Assembly (NCBI GenBank): GCA_039621445.1
Contig: CP154957.1
Location: 24,032,938 to 24,096,937 of the forward strand
DNA: 64,000 bases
Origin: Euglena gracilis
Lineage: Eukaryota; Euglenida; Euglenophyceae; Euglenales
Direction: 5' to 3'
Shown here: in pieces, positions 56,901 through 64,000 of the stretch
How positions within the stretch are numbered: the first letter of the stretch is position 1
How the letters are laid out: each line of letters begins with the position of its first letter
Notes under the pieces: generated by a model
Seen by the model: the letters and a program-made list of their open reading frames with translations, nothing else
Database searches by the model: none
Told to the model about the DNA's origin: nothing
Program-made: the position numbers and the translations under genes

Positions 56901-59900
56901 CGGATGAACACCACAGACTTGTGGAACAGCCCCAGAAGAAGTTCAGTCGGATGAACACCACAGACTTGTTGGACAGCCCCAGAAGAACCTTGCAGGTGGG
57001 GGGGGGGTGGTCCGGACCCCCCTGCGGGCCAGGAGGGGGGGGGGGGGGGGGGGGACACCCCCCCACCTAAACCATGTACGCCCTCCTTATATCGAACCCT
57101 GCCCCTGGTCTGTGAAAACAACCACCAACTTCTTGATATCCAGACGTGCCTTGTCCTATGCGTTGTAAACCCAACTTCCAACAAAATGATCAGACAAAAA
57201 TTTGGAATTCATTTGACAAGCAAAAAAATGTAATAAAATCAGAGTTTTCCCTACCGACGCTCCTTTGGCACTTTTGTGGTTTTTCTTTGGTCGTCATACA
57301 CACCAATTTTATCTGACTGTACCACCCCATCTGCCACAAGGGTGTCGATGATCTGCTTCACGCTTTGCCACACAATACCCTTCGCCTTGAAGCCATGCAG
57401 TGGTAAGAGATTGAAATCACAGGGGACCATATGAAACTCATGGCTAAACACAAATAAACACATAATTTGGGTTTATTATGGATAAAACATGCATGCAGGA
57501 AATGTGTATGAATATTTTTTGCATTCATGTTTACATATACATAAACACATGTGTCCACATACACATACACATAACTACATACATACATACATACAAAAAT
57601 GCATACATACATACATACATACATACATACATACATACATACATACATACATACATACATACATACATACATACATACATGCATGCATGCATACATACAT
57701 ACATACATGCATGCATACATACATACATACATGCGTGCATGCATACATACATACATACATACATACATACATACATACATACATACATACATACATACAT
57801 ACATACATACATACATACATACATACATACATACATACATACATACATACATACATACATACATACATACATACATACATACATACATACATACATACAT
57901 ACATACATACATACATACATACATACATACATACATACATGCATGCATGCATGCATGCATGCATGCATGCATACATATATACATACATACATACATACAT
58001 ACATACATACATACATACATACATACATACATACATACATACATACATACATACATACATACATACATACATACATACATACATACATACATACATACAT
58101 ACATACATACACACATAACTACATACATACATACATACATACATACATACCATACATACACACATACATACATACATACATGCATACATTCATAAATACA
58201 CGCATACACACACAGAGGCATACAGACAGACAGACAGACAGGCAGGCAAACAGGCAGGCAGACAGACAGACATTCGGCAGCCAAGAACTCTTGGGGATGA
58301 ATGCGTGAAAATACGTACGTACGTCTGCATGCGGATATACACACCCGGACCAGGAAACTGTCCTACCCTTGTACCCTCAACCTGTCCTCATAGGGAACTG
58401 TGTCCTACCCTTATACCTGCTGACCTGTCTCCAAATAATTTATTGACAGTATTAAATATTTTTTGTTGAACCTTTTTGTTTAACCTTTCCCACCAAAAAA
58501 GTGACCATTTTTTCAGGCTTGATTACAAAACATATGAAACTGCATTTACGGATTTTTTGTGTGGCTGGGAGTTGGAAAATGCCACTTTTTCCCTCTGATC
58601 TGAACCCCCCGGACACTTTCCCCATGTTCCGCATTCGCCCACCTGTCCTCATAGGGGCCTGTCACCTGCCTCAGCACTCTGTTTCGTGGGGGGGGGGCTC
58701 GGTAGGTAGGTAGGTAGGTAGGTAGGTAGGTAGGTAGGTAGGTAGGTAGGTAGGTAGGTAGGTAGGTAACCCCCCCAAAATAAGATCCCCCCAAAATACT
58801 CCCCCAAAATAAGACCCCCCTCTCGGGCCGGCATCGAGCAAAAATCCCAAAATAAGAACCCCCGCCAAATAAGACCCCCCCCCCCGACGGCGCGAAGCGC
58901 CGAAGACGGTGAAAATTCTCCCTGAAAAATTTCCAAAGCCCCCAATTTCACACACAAAAATGATGAAATTTCAATTTTTTTTTCAGATTTTTGAAGTGCA
59001 AAAAGCATGCAAAATGTCAACATGGCGCGAAGTGCCAAAGGAAAAAATTGTATGATAATGATTTTGGGAACCTAAAAATGACGTTTATTGGGCCCGGGTC
59101 GGTCAAGAAAAAATCAAAAAATATGACCCCCCCCCAAAATAAGATCCCCCCTTGGAGGTTTCCAGCAACGGACCCAAAAATAAGACCCGGGTCTTATTTT
59201 GGGGGGAGATTAAGTAGGTATGCATGCATGCATGCATGATGATGATGGGTATGTGTCATGCATGCACGATGCATGCACGCATGTATGTACGTACGTACGC
59301 GTGCATGCATGCATATATGTATTTCTGTCTGCCTGTCTTTCTGTATGCATGTCCCCCCAGGGCCTATAATTCCTTCAGGGGGTGGTCCTGATAATCCTCC
59401 TGGGTCTTACTTTCCGAAAAAGTTGGGTTGTTTGTTGGGGATAGGGTTAGGGTTACGGTTGGACTTCCGGTGGCGCACGTTTTTTTGGAATTTAGGAAAA
59501 AGTTAGGCATTTCGGGGCCTAGAATCCCTCATAAACAGGGACCGAACTTCCAGCCTAACTTTTGTCCTAAACGGGGCAATTGTCCCGCACACAAACATAA
59601 TTACATCTCCATGATACTTGGGTTTGATATCGCGAATGATGTGATTTCAAACCTAATGAAAATACATATGGGGGGCATGCTTGAACATGCCACAATTAGG
59701 GGCAGGGGTCAATAAACTCCGCATGGCCCCCCCCAGCATGGCTTGCGTGTTACATTCCCCTCGCGACCATTTGCCTACCAGGGCCTGGACGGGCAACAAC
59801 TTCTCCAGCTCCTTCAGAGTGAACGGTTCCTTCCTCTGCAGCAGGAACTCCTTGGCCTTCTCCGCGGCAAGCCACCTTTCACCACCAGCCCCCCCTCTGC

Positions 59901-62900
59901 ACAGTCCAATGAGCCAATGAGACCCCAATACTTTGGCAAAGCAACGTTGTAATACCGGAACTTGAAGAACAGTTTGCTCACCCCGTTCATCAGCATCATG
60001 GAATTGCAATCGGCAGCAAGATTCTTAAGAGCCCCCCGGGGGGGCTTAAGAATCTCCACGGGGTTGGAGAAAATATTTGGGTTATTAACGGAATAAGATA
60101 AGGGTTAGGGTTAGGCCTAAATTCAGGCCTAACTTGTACACCTAACACCAATTTATAAGTTAAGTTTAAAATTAGGCCTGACTCCCAACCCTAACCCTAC
60201 TCCATCAATAACGCAAAATTTTTTGACACCCTGGAGATTCCTAAAGGCCTCCCCTGGGGGGGGGGAGGGGTGGGGGGCTTAAGAATCTTGCTGCCTTGCA
60301 ATCTTCCTCCACTCCAAAAGCCAACAGTATATAATAAAGTGCCCAGCTGTGGCAGAGCTCAGGTGTGTGCTGGGTGTTGCGAGTTGCATTGTGTGGTGTG
60401 TTGTGGTGCGTTGTGATCCACGCTGGGGAGAAGTTTGAACAGATTCCTGGGGATCCACTTTCATTGGCACCAAAACAGCAATGATTTCTTTTTGGGTGTA
60501 GTGTGGTGGACTACGCAGAATGTGATGACAGTTTTTTTGACTGATTCAGTTTCCAATAATTGTTTTGGCTTCAACCACTAATATCTGGACGTTGCCATTT
60601 GCAAATTGGTATTTTTATAAGTCTTCATTTCAGTTTCATTCCTGAAGATATCAAATAGAGTTTGATGTAAGGCCTGGTGGAGAAACCAGAAACCAGAAAC
60701 CAGAAACCAACCCTGGGATGATGGGAGTAGGGGACACCTTCTCCGAGACAATGGCACGGGGACGCCGACACACGGTGTGCCGCACACCCTGCACACTGCA
60801 CACCGTGCATCTTTCAATAAGATTGGACCATGTAATTAAAACCCAAAGCCTATTATTCCTCAAAATAAGCATCCCGAATCCGACAAAATTCTCCGAATTT
60901 TTGCCGTGCTTCCCAGGCGCCGCGGGACCGAAAAGTCAAAAAGTGGGACCCGAGTGGAACTATCGGGACGCGCCACCCTGTGGAGATTAATAGGGGGCCG
61001 CTGAGCTCTTATCCCTTTATGGGTAAGAGCGAAGCTTACCACCGGCGAAACCCTCCCCCCTCGACCCCCCCCCCCGGCCCCCCCCCCCGGGTCAGGGCCA
61101 CCTCGGGAACCGACGGATTATCACCATGATCCCGGCCCCGTTCCCGAATTTTTTTTTCTTCAGTCGCGAGCCACTGGATTCCTAGTTTCCGAATCACCCG
61201 GAGTTGACCCCCAACTCCCCGCCAGGCCCGAGTTATTCACGCGCGAAGGGGTCCAAACTGGGAAGGATCGGCCCGCCCCCCTGGATAAGCCCCCCCCCCC
61301 CCTTTGGACTCTGCCATTTCGGCCAAAAAATGTCAAAATTCAAAATATCTCCAAAATGAAGCCAAATCAAAGGAAATGTCCGGAGACCTAATTTGAAGCC
61401 TTTGGAACGCCCCATCTACCGGTATTTTGATTTCCCCGCAACTCCCCGCCCAGCCCGAGATACGGCCGTTTTCGGCCCGGATGGCCGTTTTGTACACTTT
61501 TCCCTCTGTTTTCAGCCGTTTTCGGGGGGTGGGGGGCCAAAAAATCGATGTTTTCAAAATTTCTCGAAAATGATGCAAAATCAAAGGAAATGTCCGGAGA
61601 CCTAGATTGAAGCCCTTGGAACGCTCTATCTACTGGGATTTTGGTTTCCCCGCAGCTCACCGCCTTGCCCGAGATACGGCCGTTTTTCGGCCAATTTAGG
61701 CCATTTTAGGCCATTTTGTACACTTTTTCCACTGTTCGATTTCCCATTTTCGGCCAAAAAAGTCGAAAAAATCGAAAAAAATTTTTGCCCGAAACGATGT
61801 GTTTTGGCCTCCCGGACCCGGAAAAACTGTTTTTGAGCCGAAAACGAGCGTTTTTCGACCCGCCGGTTCCCCGTTTTGGGCCGCCGACCCATTGAGTTTG
61901 GGTCAAACCCGAGTCAAAAAAAGTCGAAAAAAATCGAAATTTTTTTTTTGCCCGAAACGATGTTTTTTGGCCTGCCGGACCCAGAAAAACTGTTTTTGAG
62001 CCGAAAACGAACGTTTTCCGACCAGCCGGGCCGCCGGGTCGCCGTGCTGCCGGCCGGGCCGCCGGGCTGCCGGGCTCTCGGGCCGCCGGCCGGGTCGCCG
62101 GGCCGGGGTCAATGAAGGGGTGGGGGCGCGCTTATAAAGAGCTCAGCACTATTCAAAACCTGGTCCTTGGGGGGCACTGTAAAATGAAAATTTCAAAATT
62201 GTTAATATGATTGACAAACAATCAATTGTCTATTGCTTTATTCTTCCATTATTTTGGGCATTGAAAGTTGCACGCTGTGCAGGGTGTGCTGCACACTGTT
62301 CGTCAACATCCTTATGGCCAAAATGGCCATCTTCTTGGTCTGGTATCCTTCCAACAAAAATTCGGCCAAACAAAAACAAAAACATGAGTGAATTTGAGCT
62401 ATATTATGTCAAAAATGCTGAATTTGCGCATGAAAAGTCGCAGGGAAACCGGGGGGGGGGGGTCCAGGCAGCCTCAGGCGTTGGGCTCATGAAAAACAAT
62501 CCAACAAATTGCATGGTTGCATGGCATGAACCATGCGAGTCCCTTGCAGATTGGGATCCCAAATTTGCCAGGTTGCCTTTGAATCGAATGAAGGGGAATG
62601 AATTGAATAATTCATGCCCTCTACTGTCACCATACAATCCCTTTTTTACCAACACCTGGGGGAAGAAAACAGGGTCACTTCACCCTTCCAAAAAACCAGT
62701 GAATCACTTTTTTTTATTACGAAAATTCAGTCAGTCACTACCGGGGGGGGGTCAGCCACTCTGGGATCCGAGGGAAACTGACCATAAAATGAATAAAATG
62801 AATGATAAAATAAATGCACAAAATGACCTGAAAGTATTCCAGCGCCTTCCGCACCGCAACGCAGTTCTTCGCTTCCCCTCTTGGGGGGAAGGGGTTTGGG

Positions 62901-63066
62901 ACAAAAACTGGCCAGTCGCTCTGAAAAAAAAAAAACAGTGAGTCACTCCTCCCAACGGGGGGGGGGGGATCGGCCGGTGAACAAATGATTGTACAACTGT
63001 CATGCGGCGGTTAAAAAGTTGCCTGTCGTACTTCTCGTCCATGCTCAGCCCCTTTCTCTTGGACAT
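47836..63066 (-). CDS. MND1: MND1, meiotic nuclear division protein 1 (seven exons)
   Basis: Joined exons: 63066-63032, 59875-59779, 57385-57304, 51211-51076, 50269-50149, 48871-48801, 47926-47836. They total 633 nt and all phases agree, giving 210 residues and TGA. MND1 pairs with HOP2 in the nucleus and helps RAD51/DMC1 carry out strand invasion in meiosis. Signatures: MSKRKGLSMDE at the N-terminus; a winged-helix part (FTLKELEKLLP, QSVKQIIDTLVADGVV, residues 13-75); SNVFFWCFPSA; a coiled coil (residues 85-145); MQKYAENDPEFL; AANRWTDAVFSIKS; and KEFGISADFDYLD at the end. Human and plant proteins are of similar length. Intron ends: donors GTACGA, GTAGGC, GTGTGT, GTGTGG, GTGCGT and GCCAAG; every acceptor is AG followed by G. 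The last donor is non-canonical GC. Start fits the family N-terminus. No other member of the meiotic machinery is visible nearby. Confidence 0.93.
47927..48800 (-). other. MND1 intron 6, apparently GC-AG
   Basis: 874 bp. Begins GCCAAGG on the coding strand and ends GAGCAG. On the plus strand 48000-48300 has an open frame (EVLTRIWGEVENLTN, LKDCILLVPASHQNL) that I do not recognise; it could be a retroelement relic. Confidence 0.7.
48801..48871 (-). CDS. MND1: MND1 exon 6
   Basis: Residues 158-180: ESAQLAKDAANRWTDAVFSI, the family's most conserved stretch (ANRWTD). Acceptor TTTAG|G. To stay in phase with exon 7 the donor must be GT|GCCAAG; a GT two bases earlier would shift the frame. Confidence 0.9.
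48872..50148 (-). other. MND1 intron 5
   Basis: 1277 bp, A/T-rich; no recognised repeat or gene apart from short homopolymer runs. Confidence 0.8.
50149..50269 (-). CDS. MND1: MND1 exon 5
   Basis: Residues 117-157: coiled coil and the conserved MQKYAENDPEFLAKLE. Acceptor CACCAG|G, donor GAG|GTGCGT. Confidence 0.92.
50270..51075 (-). other. MND1 intron 4
   Basis: 806 bp. 50600-50850 is an irregular minisatellite built on GACAGGTTGGC/GACAAGTTGGC and GGGACCCTGACA. No gene. Confidence 0.8.
51076..51211 (-). CDS. MND1: MND1 exon 4
   Basis: Residues 72-116: SNVFFWCFPSAQGRSLQ, then the start of the coiled coil (TDQLQKRAEELKRKRADL). Acceptor CTGCAG|GG, donor AA|GTGTGG. Confidence 0.93.
51720..52290. 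repeat. Cluster of TTGCGC-N4-GCGCAA palindromes in a foldback
   Basis: At least eight copies of a 14-16-bp palindrome (TTGCGCTTTGGCGCAA, TTGCGCCAAAGCGCAA, TTGCGCCGAAGCGCAA and similar) in 570 bases. In addition 51880-52010 and 52150-52275 are inverted copies of one another, sharing CTCATGAAGAATGAAAA. Loop bases vary while stems are kept. Confidence 0.85.
52419..57103. mobile_element. TIR-bounded element hosting the 47-bp satellite
   Basis: The left end CAGGGTTCGATATAAGGA at about 52418-52435 and its complement at about 57086-57103 are the same ends as the 408-bp element at 1920-2327. 52436-52740 matches the interior of that element in reverse. 56985-57085 repeats the GGTCCGGACCCCCC and GCGGGCCAGG parts. 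The satellite seems to have expanded inside, or between two halves of, such an element. Confidence 0.6.
52938..56984. repeat. 47-bp tandem satellite, about 86 copies
   Basis: Unit starts GACAGCCCCAGAAGAAGTTC and ends CACAGACTTGTTG. Diagnostic variants are CCCC/GCGCC, AAGTTC/AGGTTC and TTGGAC/TTGAAC. One unit near 55400 lacks 19 bases. Variant patterns recur at 658, 1128 and 1203 (26 units minus 19) bases, showing multi-unit block duplication. Because 47 is not divisible by 3 and the minus strand of the unit has no stop in any frame, all three minus frames are open for more than 1000 codons. Confidence 0.95.
57304..57385 (-). CDS. MND1: MND1 exon 3
   Basis: Residues 45-71 (AKGIVWQSVKQII, DTLVADGVVQSDKI), the recognition-helix and wing part of the winged helix; matches the KGI..SVK...LVDDG pattern of the family. 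Acceptor TTCAAG|G, donor G|GTGTGT. Confidence 0.92.
57565..58190. repeat. (ACAT)n microsatellite
   Basis: About 600 bases of CATA/TACA tetranucleotides with GCATGC-rich variants near 57680-57740 and 57938-57972, followed by a CAGA/CAGG tail to 58270. Yields Ile-His-Thr-Tyr and Met-Tyr-Val-Cys frames that are not genes. Confidence 0.95.
58701..58768. repeat. (TAGG)n microsatellite
   Basis: Seventeen uninterrupted GGTA units. Confidence 0.95.
58769..59205. mobile_element. TIR element with CCCCCAAAATAAGA termini
   Basis: Left end has tandem CCCCCCAAAATAAGAYCC motifs (58769-58880). The right end (59180-59205) has TCTTATTTTGGGGGGA, the complement. No coding capacity, so a non-autonomous DNA-transposon-like repeat is likely. 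It sits directly against the TAGG array. Confidence 0.55.
59779..59875 (-). CDS. MND1: MND1 exon 2
   Basis: Residues 12-44 (WLAAEKAKEFLLQRKEP, FTLKELEKLLPVQAL), the first part of the winged helix. Acceptor GAAAG|G. An alternative acceptor GCAG|AGG in the same phase about 20 bases upstream would add a Gly-rich stretch (GGAGGER) and is less like the family. Donor CTG|GTAGGC. Confidence 0.85.
60090..60205. repeat. Short TTAGGG-type interstitial runs, inverted
   Basis: GGGTTAGGGTTAGGCCTAA at about 60105 and CCAACCCTAACCCTA at about 60187 in opposite orientation around a TAGGCCTAA-rich core; a further GGGTTAGGGTTACGG at 59445. Too short to be a telomere. Confidence 0.6.
60205..61135 (-). repeat. 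Long inverted repeat, right arm
   Basis: Reverse complement of 42190-43130, lying in MND1 intron 1. Differences seen are small: a few substitutions and unequal C/G runs at the outer end. Confidence 0.75.
61327..61690. repeat. Tandem duplication, unit about 230 bp
   Basis: The stretch AAATCAAAGGAAATGTCCGG ... CCCGAGATACGGCCGTTTTC occurs twice (from 61363 and from 61579) with substitutions. Non-coding. Confidence 0.8.
61740..62010. repeat. Tandem duplication, unit about 170 bp
   Basis: AAAAAGTCGAAAAAAATCGAAA then GCCCGAAACGATG, GGACCCGGAAAAACTGTTTT and GAGCCGAAAACGA occur twice, followed by a GCCGGGCCGCCGGG run at 62020-62105. Confidence 0.8.
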
Positions 63067-63660
63067 GGCAGCACCGATGTACTGCACAACGCAGCAAGGG
63101 CAAAACAGGGACCGGCGTTAACTGTGCCAGGAGGGAGAGTGCAAAAACGCCCAGCAGAAAACACCGGCATCCAGATAAGATGCAAATCCAATGCACTCTA
63201 CTTCTCCTTCTGCTGCTTGACAAAAGCTGCTGCTGTCTCACGACGAAAAAACCAAAAACGTGAATGATGATGATGATGATGATGATGATAATATAACAAC
63301 AACAACAACAGTAATAATAGTGGTAATAATTATATATGTGAAATATGTTTGCTGTGTGACCCATTTCGACACAGCATCATACCATTGCTTAGCGACCCCC
63401 TGGGGGGGGGGGGAGGGGGGTCACTTTCCACTCTGAAAAAACCAGTCAGTCACTTTTTCCCCAAAAAACCACTCAGTCACTTTTCCCCCTCCCCGGGGGA
63501 TCGGCCACTCTTGAATGCACTCATGTTGGCAATGCAATATTTCCAAAAAGTGTCAAAAAAACTTCAAAAAACTTCCGGCACCTTCGGCACCAGGCCAGCG
63601 GGGTCTTGGCCAGAAAACCAGTCAGTCACTCTGAAAAACCAGTCAGTCACCCCGGGGGGG
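62685..63660. repeat. Dispersed CCAGTCAGTCAC motif
   Basis: At least eight copies of AAAACCAGTCAGTCACT or close variants, often followed by a G run and GATCGGCCACTC. They lie both in intron 1 and upstream of the MND1 start. Confidence 0.75.
63032..63066 (-). CDS. MND1: MND1 exon 1
   Basis: Encodes MSKRKGLSMDE plus two bases of Lys-12; donor AA|GTACGA. A candidate spliced-leader acceptor (TTGTGCAG|TACATCGG) lies 15 bases upstream of the ATG at 63083-63082. Confidence 0.9.
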
Positions 63661-64000
63661 GGGGGTAGGGTGGGACAGGTGTTAAGCAATGGTATGCACA
63701 GCATGCAGGGGGATGGGGCTGTGTCATGCGTGGGAGTCATACGGTCACAGGTCAGGGTGGTGCCCCGAGGCCCGAGGTGGGGGCAGGAATGTGACACAGA
63801 GGAGGGGCAGGATTGGCGGAAAGAGGTATTGACAAGGGCCCCGGAGCCAAATGGCATTGGTGGGCAGGCGGGCGATGCCTGCCAGGACGCCGCTGGAGGG
63901 CGGGGGTGGCCTCACAATTACCGGATGGGGGATGGAAGGCAGTGCCACCTGGCTCCTGGCACACCGACAGCCGGGACAGGCAGTCCTCTGTCGTAGACCA
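63067..64000. other. Region upstream of MND1
   Basis: Contains an ATG trinucleotide run (63265-63288) and an AAC run (63297-63311), CAGTCAGTCAC motifs and G-rich DNA. No TATA box or other gene recognised; short open frames at 63745-63996 are unassigned. Confidence 0.5.

Larger units (their letters stand above)
51212..57303 (-). other. MND1 intron 3
   Basis: 6092 bp, of which about 4 kb is the 47-bp satellite; also the TTGCGC palindrome cluster and foldback at 51.7-52.3 kb. Confidence 0.85.
57386..59778 (-). other. MND1 intron 2
   Basis: 2393 bp, mostly the ACAT array, a TAGG array, a TIR-bounded element and ATGC-rich DNA (59218-59350). Confidence 0.85.
59876..63031 (-). other. MND1 intron 1
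   Basis: 3156 bp. Holds CAGTCAGTCAC repeats near its 5' end, two tandemly repeated families (61327-61690 and 61740-62010), the right arm of the long inverted repeat, and short TTAGGG runs at 60100-60200. No other gene seen. Confidence 0.85.

Noticed and set aside
52938-56984. CRISPR array
   Set aside because: Units are contiguous with no unique spacers, there are no cas genes, and the setting is a eukaryotic intron.
52415-57184. Several minus-strand ORFs of 160 to more than 1100 codons with HPTELLLGLSNKSVVF-type repeats
   Set aside because: They are different phases of one 47-bp satellite whose minus strand lacks stop codons; all three frames are equally open and MND1 exons lie on either side.
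57358-58344. Long ORFs of Ile-His-Thr-Tyr or Met-Tyr-Val-Cys repeats
   Set aside because: Translations of an ACAT microsatellite on both strands.
60090-60205. Telomere
   Set aside because: Only two to three repeat units in each orientation, internal to an intron.

Overview
This is eukaryotic nuclear DNA, most likely from a dinoflagellate or a close relative. The organism is an inference from three things. The one host gene I could assemble has introns that all end AG with a G opening the next exon, and one intron that appears to start with GC; both are known dinoflagellate habits. The reverse transcriptases belong to Ty3/gypsy and DIRS-like families of a kind I associate with dinoflagellate genomes. 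The DNA is also saturated with simple repeats and G/C homopolymer runs. No prokaryotic operon, rRNA or stand-alone tRNA gene was seen.

Layout. 1-1117: decayed Ty3-type RT/RNase H on the minus strand. 1920-2500: a foldback element and a tRNA-derived SINE. 2490-37400: a DIRS-like element (DIRS-A) broken open by nested insertions. Its largest insert is element A (6245-35689), a Ty3 chromovirus with 432-bp LTRs, a tRNA-iMet primer site, gag, protease, RT/RNase H/integrase with a chromodomain, and an unusual block of three further ORFs 3' of pol. Element A is itself interrupted inside its last ORF by element B (21160-33167, minus strand), a gag-only relative with 443-bp LTRs and a perfect 5-bp target duplication (ACCTG). 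37400-46330: DIRS-like termini and two more partial DIRS-like elements (B and C), the second with a tyrosine recombinase that keeps its catalytic residues. 46331-47835: unassigned spacer.

47836-63066, minus strand: a seven-exon MND1 gene (meiotic HOP2-MND1 strand-exchange accessory factor). The exons join in phase into a 210-residue protein with an intact stop. Only 633 of about 15,230 bases code; the introns hold a roughly 86-copy 47-bp satellite, long ACAT and TAGG microsatellites, TIR-bounded elements, a foldback, and one arm of an inverted repeat whose other arm is near 42.2-43.1 kb. Very long ORFs in these repeats (for example three frames of more than 1000 codons at 52.4-56.3 kb) are artefacts of repeats lacking stop codons.

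Insertion order: DIRS-A was present first. A SINE and a fragment of another DIRS-like element entered it at unknown times, then element A entered it, then element B entered element A. LTR pairs differ by about 4/432 (A) and 3/443 (B) by eye, so both LTR insertions are recent, although both elements already carry inactivating changes.
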